From Acidobacteriota bacterium (GTDB taxonomy: Bacteria > Acidobacteriota > Thermoanaerobaculia > Multivoradales > JBCCEF01), in the NCBI GenBank assembly GCA_039028635.1, contig JBCCHV010000063.1:1-38881 (forward strand): 38,881 nt of DNA, written 5' to 3'. The notes under the pieces are model-generated. The model made no database searches and had not been told where the DNA came from. It worked only from the letters and a program-made list of their open reading frames with translations. This document shows, piece after piece, positions 7,466 to 17,173 of the stretch. Positions within the stretch are counted from its first letter, which is position 1, and every line of letters starts with the position of its first letter. A program made the translations under genes and the position numbers.

Positions 7466-8629
7466 CTAATTCTCTGGTTGGGCCTGCTTTTTCAATACGA
7501 TACAGCGTTCGAGGGCAGCCGCCGCGACATTTGCTAGACGCTGCAAGGTGGTCAGGTCGAGACCGACCACCGCATCGCGCCGACGGTCACCATAGAGTAC
7601 CGCCACCAGGCGCTCGCCGATGGCGATCGGAACGATGATGCAGACCTTGGGCATGGCGCCGTCCCAGCAGGCCATCAAGCGTCGGTGGCTGGGCATCGGA
7701 GGCAGGGGGCCAAAGTGATGATCGACCCCTTCCCGCAGCGCCTTGAAGAGCGAGGGTTGGGTCGCGGGGAGCGAGAACTCGGCGAAGCGCTGGTGCTGGA
7801 GGCCTTGTCCGCCGGCTTTCCAGGGCACGAAGGCCCGGCGCGTCGCTCCGAGGAGGGCGACGCGCTCGCAACTCTGCAGGAGAAAGTCGGTCAGGGTCTC
7901 GCCGATGGTTTCACGATCGCTGGTCGCGGCGAGGACAGTGAAGGCCTGCTCCGCCGTCAGTTGAATCGTCGACTCCGGCTCCAGGATGACCGCTTCGGCC
8001 GAGAAGTCGTCGAGCACCGTCGCCGAGGCGGTCGCCGCCGCCTCGCCGTCGGGTGATCCGTAGGCGGCTTCTTCGCCCGCCGGGAGAGCGAGCTCCGGCG
8101 GGGTGGCGAAGAGAGCGTCGCTGCCGAAGTCGTCCTCTTCCTGATTCCACAGGTAGCGTGATCGGTTGAGGCGATCGAGGAGGCGCGAGATGCGGCCCGG
8201 GCAATCGGTCTGGTAGTAGCGCTCCAAGGCCTCGACGATGCGCGCTTCGGGAGCGACGAAGGGCTCGATGTGCTTGCCGGTGGCGAAGGCCAGCTCGTCC
8301 TGGATGGCGAGGTCTTTGGGGTCGAGCATGGCGACCTCGAGGCGGTCGCCGCGCTGCCGGAAGGGGACCGCCCGGAGCTTCCGGACCAGCCGGTTGGACA
8401 CCATGCGAAAGGTGTCCTCGGGAATGGTGCGGAGGCGGTCGGGGTCGACGGCCGGTACCTCGAGCTGGCTCGAGAGGGCCTCGAGGAGGCGCGTTTCATC
8501 GATGATCGAGGCCTCGAGCAGGCAAGTTCCGAGGCGGCCACCGGCGGCCTGCTGGGCGTGGAGCGCGCGATCGATGTCGGCACTGCCTGCCCAGCCACGT
8601 TCGACGAGCACTTCACCAAGCTTCTTCAT
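7466..8629 (-). CDS. MshEN-like (c-di-GMP-binding type) domain plus GAF-like domain protein
   Basis: A 387-residue protein without a GspE ATPase domain. The N-terminus has the MshEN layout: a 24-residue motif beginning KLG at residue 3 and ending Q26, a 5-residue spacer, then a second 24-residue motif beginning RLG at residue 32 and ending Q55. MshEN domains with this 24-5-24 pattern bind cyclic di-GMP in type II secretion and pilus ATPases. The segment to about residue 145 continues as a T2SSE-N-like domain. A low-complexity acidic linker follows (about 165-225), then a GAF-like C-terminal domain (about 235-380; IIVPIAIGERLVAVLYGD). No catalytic ATPase is present, so I infer a stand-alone sensor or adaptor. 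It diverges from the TPR gene through overlapping promoters. Confidence 0.75.
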   Translation of the reverse strand: MKKLGEVLVERGWAGSADIDRALHAQQAAGGRLGTCLLEASIIDETRLLEALSSQLEVPAVDPDRLRTIPEDTFRMVSNRLVRKLRAVPFRQRGDRLEVAMLDPKDLAIQDELAFATGKHIEPFVAPEARIVEALERYYQTDCPGRISRLLDRLNRSRYLWNQEEDDFGSDALFATPPELALPAGEEAAYGSPDGEAAATASATVLDDFSAEAVILEPESTIQLTAEQAFTVLAATSDRETIGETLTDFLLQSCERVALLGATRRAFVPWKAGGQGLQHQRFAEFSLPATQPSLFKALREGVDHHFGPLPPMPSHRRLMACWDGAMPKVCIIVPIAIGERLVAVLYGDRRRDAVVGLDLTTLQRLANVAAAALERCIVLKKQAQPEN

Positions 8630-8721
8630 GGCCAGTGGTCTCCGCGATCGAGGCGTCCGGGTCGGTTGTGAGTTGAGGCGCTTAAAGCCTTATTGCGCTT
8701 TCGTTTAGGAATCAAAGGTCG

Positions 8722-8751
8722 ATTATAGGAGGGAGTTTCGGCTCTTGTAAA
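8722..8751 (-). promoter_or_regulatory. Promoter for the MshEN-GAF gene
   Basis: On the minus strand TTTACA (8751-8746), an 18-base spacer and TATAAT (8727-8722) form a good sigma70-type promoter with a leader of about 85 bases. Its -35 overlaps the -35 of the divergent TPR promoter (8745-8750). Confidence 0.7.
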
Positions 8752-8774
8752 GACGAGCCGCGGCAGGGTATTCT
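8745..8774 (+). promoter_or_regulatory. Promoter for the TPR gene, predicted leaderless
   Basis: TTGTAA (8745-8750), an 18-base spacer and TATTCT (8769-8774), then only 6 bases to the GTG start at 8781. The GGGAG touching the GTG is too close to act as a Shine-Dalgarno. Confidence 0.6.
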
Positions 8775-8780
8775 CGGGAG

Positions 8781-10694
8781 GTGAGGTTACTCCTCGGTGT
8801 TTTCCTGATCTTTCCCTTCCTCGCGACGTCACTCCCGGCGCAAAGCGAACCGGACAACGCCCGCGCCCGCTACCTCTTCACCCTTGCCAAGATGCTCGCC
8901 GAAGAGGGCGAGCTGCGCGAGGCCGGCGAGGCCTTTCGGCGTGCCGAGACCCTGGCACCGGATGAACCCTATCTGCTGATCGAGCGGGCCGAGTTCCTGT
9001 TTCGACTCGCGTCTCGGGCGCGCGCCGCCGAACGTCGAGCCGAGCAACTCGGCGAAGCGGTGCGGCTGGCCGAGAAGGCGGCCGAGGTGGCGCCCGAGAA
9101 CCTCGATGTGCTGCGCGCCCTCGGACAGATTCATCTCGCCCTGGCGGGCGAGCGAGCGGGTTCCCTGGAATCGGCTCTCGCCGCCCTCGAAGGAATTCGC
9201 CGCCAGACTCCCGGTGACCTCCGGACCATGATGCCCTTGGCGCAGATTTATCTTCGCCAGGGGGAGGCCAACCAGGCCGCCGAAGTGCTGCAGGATGCGG
9301 TCCGGCAAGGGCCGCAGTCGGCGGCGGTCTATTCCCTGCTGGCGGACGCTCTGCAGGATGCCGGTCGCACCGCCGAGGCCAGTGTGGCTCTCGAAAAGCT
9401 CCTCGAGCTCGACCCGCTGGCGGTTCAGGCACGCATCGAGCTGGCCAAGAACCACGGCAACGGGGGAGACCACGAGGCCGCTCTGCGGGTCCTCGAAGAG
9501 GCGCCCGAGCAGGTCATCGACCAGCCCGAGGTGCGGTCTCAGATGAGCTGGCATCTGCTGCGTCTGGAACGCTATGACGAGGCCCTGGCGGCGGCCGATG
9601 ACAGTCTCGCCAAGGGGGCCGACGACCTCTGGCTGCGCTTCCTGCGCTCGCAGGCCTTGATCGGGCTGGAGCGAACGGAAGAGGCGCAGGCGGAGATCGC
9701 GGAGCTGCGTCGAGAAGAGCCCGACAACCTCGAGCTGGTGCGAACGGCGGCGGATCTCTTCGAGCGCGAGGGGCGCATCGATGAAGCGGTGGCGGTGCTC
9801 GAGGAGGCGATCGCTGGAATGCAGGAGGAGCGTGCCCTGGTGCGTGCCCGCTTCCTGCTCGCCGGCTTGTTGGCGCGCGCCGGACGGGTCGACGACGCCC
9901 GCCAGGCCTTCGGCCCCGCCCTCGGTGCCGAGGACCGCGAGGTGCGGCGTTCCGCATACCTGATCCTGGCCGACCTGCTGGCGCAGGAAGGACGGGGTGA
10001 AGATGCCCTGGAGGTGCTCGCCTCGGGCACCGCCGATCTGCCCGAGCTGCAGGCCAAAACCCTCGATCTGCTGATTCGCGAGGGCTCCGAAGGCAAGGCC
10101 CGGCGTCTGGTCCAGCGCCTCGCCAAGGCCGGCGAGAGCGCCATCTCGGTGGTGGCTGCCCAGGCGGCCCAGGCCCACCAGCGCTACGACTGGTCGCTCG
10201 ATCTGCTGGAGTCGGTGCTGGCCAAGCGGCCGGATCATCGCCAAGCGCTGTTCTCGGCCGGCGCCGCCTACGAGCGGACCAATCAGCAGGAAAAGGCGGA
10301 GGCCTCCTTCCGGCGCCTTCTCGCCCTCGAGCCGGACCACGCCCATGCCCTCAACTATCTCGGCTACATGTGGGCCGAGAACGGGGTCAATCTCGAGGAA
10401 GCCCTCGATCTGGTGCAGCGAGCAGTGGCCCTCGATCCCGAGAACGGCGCCTTCATGGACTCCCTGGGGTGGGCCCATTACCGCCTCGGCCAGTATGTTC
10501 AGGCGCGGCAGTATCTCGAGCGCGCGGCCGGCATGGTGCCCGACGACGGTACCGTGGCAGCCCATCTCGGCGACGTCTACCGGGCGCTGGGGGAGAACCA
10601 GCGGGCGGCCGAGCTCTATCGCCGAGCCCTCGACCTCGATATCGCGACCGCCGACGAGGTGCGTCGCAAGCTCGAAGCGCTGCGCCTCGACTAG
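8781..10694 (+). CDS. Secreted or periplasmic tetratricopeptide repeat protein
   Basis: A 637-residue protein with a signal peptide (MRLLLGVFLIFPFLATSLPAQ, cleavage likely after about residue 21), then TPR units over nearly the whole length. Recognisable ones include LAKMLAEEGELREAGEAFRR (residues 34-53), a block around 150-220, and the C-terminal units YLGYMWAENGVNLEEALDLV and DSLGWAHYRLGQYVQARQYL (about 525-585). TPR arrays are protein-docking scaffolds; no enzymatic domain is seen. The start is GTG. The following lipoprotein gene begins 27 bases after its stop, so the pair probably forms an envelope-assembly operon. The precise role is unknown. Confidence 0.85.
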   Translation: MRLLLGVFLIFPFLATSLPAQSEPDNARARYLFTLAKMLAEEGELREAGEAFRRAETLAPDEPYLLIERAEFLFRLASRARAAERRAEQLGEAVRLAEKAAEVAPENLDVLRALGQIHLALAGERAGSLESALAALEGIRRQTPGDLRTMMPLAQIYLRQGEANQAAEVLQDAVRQGPQSAAVYSLLADALQDAGRTAEASVALEKLLELDPLAVQARIELAKNHGNGGDHEAALRVLEEAPEQVIDQPEVRSQMSWHLLRLERYDEALAAADDSLAKGADDLWLRFLRSQALIGLERTEEAQAEIAELRREEPDNLELVRTAADLFEREGRIDEAVAVLEEAIAGMQEERALVRARFLLAGLLARAGRVDDARQAFGPALGAEDREVRRSAYLILADLLAQEGRGEDALEVLASGTADLPELQAKTLDLLIREGSEGKARRLVQRLAKAGESAISVVAAQAAQAHQRYDWSLDLLESVLAKRPDHRQALFSAGAAYERTNQQEKAEASFRRLLALEPDHAHALNYLGYMWAENGVNLEEALDLVQRAVALDPENGAFMDSLGWAHYRLGQYVQARQYLERAAGMVPDDGTVAAHLGDVYRALGENQRAAELYRRALDLDIATADEVRRKLEALRLD

Positions 10695-10721
10695 GGACGA
10701 CGGGCGCCGTCGGCTGAGAGC

Positions 10722-11474
10722 GTGGCCCTGATCAAAACGACCGCTGGAAAAGGACGCTGGCGATGGCTCCTCGGAGGCTTCGCCTTGACCTTGGGTGTGG
10801 GCTGCGGCTCGCTGACCACGGTGCCGGCATCCCAGGGCTCGTCGCAGCCACCTTGGCAGCTCGCCGAGGAGGAGTACCCCAGTCAACGACTGTTGCGTCT
10901 CAAGTTCGACGATGGCTCCGGTGGCGGCAGCTTCCGGCTGGCATTGCGTCTGGCGGCTCCTGATCGCTATCAGGCCCGTGCCGTCGACCTCTTCGGGCGG
11001 CCCCTTTGGTCGGCCGAAGTCGAACCGGCGGCGGGCACCGTCGTCGACCACCGGCAACGGCGGTGGTGCGCCATCGCAGGGCGGGCGGAAGGGCTGAGGC
11101 TGCCTCTGGCGCCGTTTCCGATGACCGCCCTGCCGGCCCTGTTGGTCGGCCGGTTGCCGGCCCAGGGGGAGGTTCGTCGCCTTGCCGAAGAGGGACGCTT
11201 CGAGGTCACCGGCGTCGATGGCCTGCGCTGGACCGGCCGCGAACGCTCCGGCGAGCTGGTCTCCTGGACCTTGTGGCGAGAGGGTGATCGGCGGCTCAGC
11301 TGGGTGCGTCAGGGGGGCGAGGCGATCCTGTCCGATCCCGCCGGCGGTTTCCAGCTGCGCTGGCGTTCCGGCACCCGCCACGAGCTGCCTCTCCCGCTCA
11401 CCGCGATGCGCCTTCCCGAAGGTTACGAGGAGGTTCCTTGTCGCCTTCTTCTCGACCGCCTTTCTCCGATTTGA
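10722..11474 (+). CDS. Predicted lipoprotein, LolB-like in size and context
   Basis: A 250-residue protein with a basic N-terminus, a hydrophobic segment (about 15-27) and a lipobox LGVGC with the lipidated Cys at about residue 28. The rest is beta-rich with alternating hydrophobic/charged residues (LRLKFDDGSGGGSFRLALRL). In proteobacteria the outer-membrane lipoprotein receptor LolB lies near tRNA-Gln/prs; this gene sits just before spoVG-tRNA-Gln-prs, and the fold pattern is compatible. I do not see a decisive LolB signature, so the role remains inferred. The start is GTG with a weak GAGAG upstream. Its stop codon lies inside the -35 box of the next promoter. Confidence 0.6.
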   Translation: MALIKTTAGKGRWRWLLGGFALTLGVGCGSLTTVPASQGSSQPPWQLAEEEYPSQRLLRLKFDDGSGGGSFRLALRLAAPDRYQARAVDLFGRPLWSAEVEPAAGTVVDHRQRRWCAIAGRAEGLRLPLAPFPMTALPALLVGRLPAQGEVRRLAEEGRFEVTGVDGLRWTGRERSGELVSWTLWREGDRRLSWVRQGGEAILSDPAGGFQLRWRSGTRHELPLPLTAMRLPEGYEEVPCRLLLDRLSPI

Positions 11475-11499
11475 CACCGTATCGTCGCATCTCTAGCAT
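11471..11499 (+). promoter_or_regulatory. Strong promoter upstream of spoVG
   Basis: TTGACA (11471-11476), a 17-base spacer and TAGCAT (11494-11499). The lipoprotein TGA stop is embedded in the -35. The predicted transcript starts near 11506, about 255 bases before spoVG, and meets a terminator-like hairpin by 11603. Confidence 0.7.
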
Positions 11500-11538
11500 T
11501 AGGTCTACAGCGCGAAGACACGGCTCTTCGTCGTCTCG

Positions 11539-11603
11539 AGAAATCGGTTTTTTGTCGCGCGGAAGTGCCGAAGGCCGCGCGATTTCTAGCGTTTTTGTTT
11601 TTT
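11539..11603 (+). terminator. Terminator or attenuator-like hairpin in the spoVG leader
   Basis: An outer stem pairs AGAAAT (11539-11544) with ATTTCT (11582-11587), and an inner stem pairs CGCGCGG (11556-11562) with CCGCGCG (11575-11581). T5 and T6 runs follow at 11592-11596 and 11598-11603, rare in this GC-rich DNA. It may end the lipoprotein operon, act as an attenuator for spoVG, or end a small RNA of about 100 bases started by the promoter at 11471. Confidence 0.55.
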
Positions 11604-11760
11604 CGAAGCCGTCGCCTCGAGCGGTGGCCGATTGCTTGGTTTTGCGGTAGGGGCCTTGCCTCGGTGTGCTCGACGCTCGCCTCGCAATGGTCTCGAGGTT
11701 CCCATCGTGCGCCTTCGCACGGCTGTATTCGGTCATGGGATCACGAATAGGGGCAACAGT

Positions 11761-12207
11761 ATGGAGATCACCGAGGTCAAGGTCTTTCCGATCAGCGAAG
11801 AAAAGCTGAAGGCCTTCGTGTCGGTCGTTTTTGACCAGTGCTTCATGGTCAACGACATCAAGATCATCCAGGGCCGCGATGGTCTGTTCATCAGCATGCC
11901 CAGCCGCAAGAAGAAGAACGGGGAGTTCAAGGATGTCGCTCATCCCTTGAACAATGCGACCCGTCGGATGATCGAAGGCACGGTGCTGGAGGAGTACGAG
12001 CGGGTGTTGGCAGAGCGTGGTGAGCGCTTGCCGGCGCCGCCTCGGGCCCCGGTCGGATTGAACCCGACGGCGCCGGTCGCAGCGGAGCCAGCGCCGGCAG
12101 GAGGCTCGCCGGCGCCGCCGAAGGGCGAAGATTCGGACGACGCGGAGAGGAGTCTCGAGGAGGTGCAGGAGATGCACCTGCGCGATTCGTTCTGGTCCGT
12201 GCCGTAG
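11761..12207 (+). CDS. spoVG: SpoVG-family nucleic-acid-binding regulator
   Basis: A 148-residue protein. Residues 1-90 match SpoVG: MEITEVKVFPISEEKLKAFVSV, DQCFMVNDIKIIQGRDGLFISMPSRK and a C-terminal helix. In other bacteria SpoVG binds DNA and RNA and tunes development and virulence genes. The last 55 residues form an Ala/Pro-rich then acidic tail that is longer than in the usual protein of about 90-100 residues. The start was chosen at 11761 because AGGGG precedes it; the upstream open frame has no similarity. The order spoVG, then prs, rplY and pth resembles the Bacillus spoVG-glmU-prs-ctc-pth region. No sporulation genes are visible here. Confidence 0.92.
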   Translation: MEITEVKVFPISEEKLKAFVSVVFDQCFMVNDIKIIQGRDGLFISMPSRKKKNGEFKDVAHPLNNATRRMIEGTVLEEYERVLAERGERLPAPPRAPVGLNPTAPVAAEPAPAGGSPAPPKGEDSDDAERSLEEVQEMHLRDSFWSVP

Positions 12208-12235
12208 GTTGTGGCGGCGCTCGCAGCGGCGTCGG

Positions 12236-12268
12236 TCGAAGGTTTCGAGGCCTTCGAACACGGTTTTT
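12236..12268 (+). terminator. Possible intrinsic terminator after spoVG
   Basis: TCGAAGG (12236-12242) pairs with CCTTCGA (12251-12257), and a T5 run follows at 12264-12268, just before tRNA-Gln. The gap between stem and T-run weakens the call. Confidence 0.4.
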
Positions 12269-12275
12269 AGTTCAT

Positions 12276-12350
12276 TGGGGCGTCGCCAAGTGGTAAGGCA
12301 CCGGACTTTGGATCCGGCATTCGGAGGTTCGAATCCTCCCGCCCCAGCCA
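12276..12350 (+). tRNA. tRNA-Gln, anticodon TTG
   Basis: A 75-base cloverleaf. The acceptor stem pairs TGGGGCG with CGCCCCA, the anticodon stem CCGGA/TCCGG holds loop CTTTGGA (anticodon TTG, reads CAA/CAG), the T-arm GGAGG-TTCGAAT-CCTCC is canonical, and CCA is genome-encoded. Its position just before prs is conserved in many bacteria. Confidence 0.97.
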
Positions 12351-12442
12351 TACTGATCCACCATCGTAGGCCACCGAGTCACCGAGGAAAGATTCACAGC
12401 GGGGAGGAAAGGCGCTGATCGCAGCGCGCTTTCGGGGCGAAC

Positions 12443-13384
12443 ATGCACGGAGAATTGAAGATTTTCAGCGGCCGGGCCCATCCGGCCCTCACCCAGGAGA
12501 TCGGTACCTATCTCGGCGTCGGCGTCGGGCGCGTTTCGTCCTTCGACTTCTCGGACGGCGAGACCTTCTGCCAGATCGACGAGAACGTCCGCGGCCGCGA
12601 CGTCTTCGTGATCCAGCCCACCTGCGAGCCGGTGAACCAGAACTTGATGGAGCTGCTCATCCTGCTCGACGCCTTCAAGCGGTCGTCGGCAGCCCGAGTG
12701 ACGGCGGTGATCCCGTACTACGGTTACGCCCGTCAGGACAAGAAGGACCAGCCGCGGGTGCCGATCACCTCCAAGCTGGTGGCGGACCTGATCTCCAAGG
12801 CCGGAGCCGACCGGGTCCTCACCATGGACCTCCACGCGGCCCAGATTCAGGGTTTCTTCGACATTCCAGTGGACCACCTGTTCGCGGCTCCCGAGGTGCT
12901 CAAGGCGATCCGCGCCCTCGAGATCCCGGATCTGGTGATCGTTTCTCCGGACGCCGGTGGTGTCGAGCGGGCTCGCGCCATCGCCAAGCGGCTCGAGGCC
13001 GACCTCGCCATCCTCGACAAGCGGCGGACTGCCCCCAACACCGCCGAGGTGATGAACGTCATCGGTGACGTCGATGGTCGTAACGTATTGATTCTGGACG
13101 ACATCGTCGATACGGCGGGCACTCTGGTGCACGCCCTCGAAGCTCTCAAGGAGAAGGGCGCCAGCCGCCTACTCTGCGCCGGTGTTCACGGCGTCCTGTC
13201 GGGACCGGCCCTCGATCGGATCGAAAATTCGCCCCTCGAGCAGCTTCTGATTACCAACACGACGCCGGTTGAGGATAAGATCCGCCGCTGTAGCAAGCTG
13301 CGGTCGCTTTCCGTTGCCAGCCTACTCGGAGAGGCCATCCGCCGAATCCACGAGAACAGCTCGGTGAGCTCTCTCTTCGTCTGA
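12443..13384 (+). CDS. prs: Ribose-phosphate pyrophosphokinase (PRPP synthase)
   Basis: A 313-residue class I PRPP synthase. Visible motifs are FSDGE (about residues 36-40), the catalytic flexible loop IPYYGYARQDKKDQPR (about 93-108), MDLHAAQIQGFF, and the PRPP-binding loop VLILDDIVDTAGTL (about 214-227). It makes PRPP from ribose-5-phosphate and ATP for purine, pyrimidine, NAD, His and Trp synthesis. The Shine-Dalgarno is weak (CGGGGCG). It lies 92 bases after tRNA-Gln and is followed by rplY after 17 bases, so the two are probably co-transcribed. Confidence 0.97.
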   Translation: MHGELKIFSGRAHPALTQEIGTYLGVGVGRVSSFDFSDGETFCQIDENVRGRDVFVIQPTCEPVNQNLMELLILLDAFKRSSAARVTAVIPYYGYARQDKKDQPRVPITSKLVADLISKAGADRVLTMDLHAAQIQGFFDIPVDHLFAAPEVLKAIRALEIPDLVIVSPDAGGVERARAIAKRLEADLAILDKRRTAPNTAEVMNVIGDVDGRNVLILDDIVDTAGTLVHALEALKEKGASRLLCAGVHGVLSGPALDRIENSPLEQLLITNTTPVEDKIRRCSKLRSLSVASLLGEAIRRIHENSSVSSLFV

Positions 13385-13401
13385 CCTAAGGAAACAGTGC
13401 C

Positions 13402-14058
13402 ATGAGTGAACTGATTGTTGATGTCGAGCTGCGTGAAACGCCGGGCAAGAATGCCAACCGGCGCCTGCGCGCCGCCGGCCAGATCCCTGCCGTCGTCTAT
13501 GGCGGAGACATCGATCCGGTCTCGATCCAGACCGACCGCCGCAAGTTTCTCGCTCTGCTCAAGGAGGCCGGGAGCGATCACGCCGTCTTCCAGCTCCAGG
13601 TACCGGGCACCAAGAAGAATCGTCACGTGATGATCCGAGCGCTCGACGTCGATCCGATCACTCGCAGCATTCGCCACATCGACTTCCTGCGCGTGCGGAT
13701 GTCCGAGGCGGTGCGCGTGGCGGTGCCCGTCGAGGTGGTCGGAGTCGCCGTCGGCGTCAAGGCCGAGGGTGGCATCGTCGACTTCGTGACCCGCGAGATC
13801 ACCATCGAGTGCTTGCCCGGCGACATTCCCCATCATCTCGAGGCGGACGTCTCCGAGCTGCACATCGGCCAGCACCTCGAGGCCAAGGATCTCGAGCTTC
13901 CGAAGGGTGTCGAGGTGATCCCCGACGATCTCGGGAAGGTGGTCGTAGGTGTGGCCCAGGCGCGCGTCGAGGAAGAAGTCGTCGAGGAGGAGGACGACAT
14001 GCTCGAGACGGTCACGGCCGAGCCCGAGCTGGTCGGAGGCGACAAGGACGAGGCCTAG
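13402..14058 (+). CDS. rplY: Large ribosomal subunit protein bL25 (CTC/TL5 type)
   Basis: A 218-residue two-domain bL25. The N-terminal 5S rRNA-binding domain (ELRETPGKNANRRLRAAGQIPAVVYGG, residues 9-35) is followed by the beta-rich CTC/TL5 domain, with SIRHIDFLRV and VPVEVVGVAVGVKAEGGIVDF in its middle. The last 30 residues are strongly acidic. It stabilises the 5S RNA-central protuberance region. AAGGA precedes the ATG. Clustering with prs and pth supports the call. Confidence 0.95.
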   Translation: MSELIVDVELRETPGKNANRRLRAAGQIPAVVYGGDIDPVSIQTDRRKFLALLKEAGSDHAVFQLQVPGTKKNRHVMIRALDVDPITRSIRHIDFLRVRMSEAVRVAVPVEVVGVAVGVKAEGGIVDFVTREITIECLPGDIPHHLEADVSELHIGQHLEAKDLELPKGVEVIPDDLGKVVVGVAQARVEEEVVEEEDDMLETVTAEPELVGGDKDEA

Positions 14059-14082
14059 ACGGCCTGGTACCGGCGACGCTCC

Positions 14083-14664
14083 GTGCCATCCGACGAATCG
14101 TCTTCGCATCCCGAGGGCCGGCTGGTCCTGGGCCTCGGGAACCCGGGGGAGGATTACGCCGCGACTCGCCACAACCTGGGCTTCCGGGTGGTCGACGAGC
14201 TGGCGCGGCGCCGCGGCCTTTCGCCGTGGCGGCTGGAGTGCAACAGTTTGGTGGCGACGGAAGGCGAGGTCTTTTTCGCCAAACCGTTGACCTACATGAA
14301 CCGCAGTGGCCATGCGGCGCGCTGCTTGGTGGAACGGCACGGTTTCGCACGCGATGCCGTGCTCGTGATCTACGACGAAGTGCACCTGCCGCTGGGACGG
14401 TTGCGCTTGCGGCCGGCCGGTAGTCCGGCCGGCCATCGCGGCATGGAGTCGGTGATCGCCGGGCTACGCAGCGACGGCATCGCCCGCTTGCGCTTGGGGG
14501 TTGCCCAGGACGATGCGGCGGCGGACCTCGTCTCCTTCGTTCTCGCACCATTCGACGAGGACGAGCAGGAGCGAGTGGAGAAGATGATTGAACGGGCGGC
14601 CGACGCCTGCGAGGGCTGGCTGGAGGGCGGCGTCGCGGCGGCCATGAATCGATTCAACGGATGA
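14083..14664 (+). CDS. pth: Peptidyl-tRNA hydrolase
   Basis: A 193-residue bacterial Pth. The active-site segment [19 protein letters not shown] (about 16-34) includes the catalytic His of TRHN, followed by [10 protein letters not shown], the Asp-bearing YDEVHLPLG and GHRGMESV. It frees stalled peptidyl-tRNA. The start is GTG at 14083, 24 bases after the rplY stop; about 13 N-terminal residues precede the family core, so a slightly later start is possible. Confidence 0.95.
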   Translation: MPSDESSSHPEGRLVLGLGNPGEDYAATRHNLGFRVVDELARRRGLSPWRLECNSLVATEGEVFFAKPLTYMNRSGHAARCLVERHGFARDAVLVIYDEVHLPLGRLRLRPAGSPAGHRGMESVIAGLRSDGIARLRLGVAQDDAAADLVSFVLAPFDEDEQERVEKMIERAADACEGWLEGGVAAAMNRFNG

Positions 14665-14701
14665 GCCGCGCCGGCTCGAACCGGCGCAACTGGAGGGGAA
14701 C

Positions 14702-16777
<2,076 letters not shown>

Positions 16778-16800
16778 TTTCAGGGAGGTCTGTCCCAGAC

Positions 16801-16915
16801 CCCCCTCGGCCGCACGCCCATGTCGTGCGGTGCGGCCGGCTAGGCCTCACCCCCCAAGTCCGGCGGCTTTCGCCGCCGCGCGCCCTCCCTCCGGAGGGCG
16901 CGTTCGTTTCTTGAG
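16801..16915. repeat. Structured GACATG-loop module, inverted copy 1
   Basis: The reverse complement matches the module inside repeat copy A: GGCGGC-GAAA-GCCGCC (plus positions 16862-16877) and a hairpin CCGCAC/GTGCGG (16810-16815 with 16825-16830) whose loop keeps GACATG on the minus strand. It starts about 24 bases after the hppA stop. Confidence 0.6.
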
Positions 16916-16972
16916 AGTTTTCTCTCCGTGGATCTGGTTCTGGAGCAACCGTTCTCATTCTGTCTCAGCTCC

Positions 16973-17115
16973 CCTCGGCCGCACGCCCATGTCGTGCGGT
17001 GCGGCCGGCTAGGCCTCACCCCTGGCCGGGCGCCCCCAAGTCCGGCGGCTTCCCGCCGCCGCGCGCCCTCCCTGCGGAGGCCGCCGCTCCCCGATCCTTC
17101 GGAGGGTGCGTTTGT
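16973..17115. repeat. Structured GACATG-loop module, inverted copy 2
   Basis: A near-identical repeat of 16801-16915 in the same orientation. The first 50 bases match exactly; later parts carry small insertions (a CTGGCCGGGCG block and an extra GC-rich piece). The CCGCAC/GTGCGG hairpin is at 16979-16999. The two copies are separated by about 58 bases of unrelated sequence. Confidence 0.6.
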
Positions 17116-17173
17116 TCTATGAGTTTCTTGCGGGTGCTCGTAGATCCTCCGCTCCGCGTGCTGGAAAGCCGTC

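Noticed and set aside
8630-8721. Possible cyclic-di-GMP riboswitch in the leader of the MshEN-GAF gene
   Set aside because: The leader lacks the conserved GEMM core segments that I would expect to recognise; only short pairings are visible.
8829-11477. 882-codon minus-strand open frame opposite the TPR and lipoprotein genes
   Set aside because: It is the antisense frame of GC-rich coding DNA; the plus strand has a signal peptide, TPR units and a lipobox.
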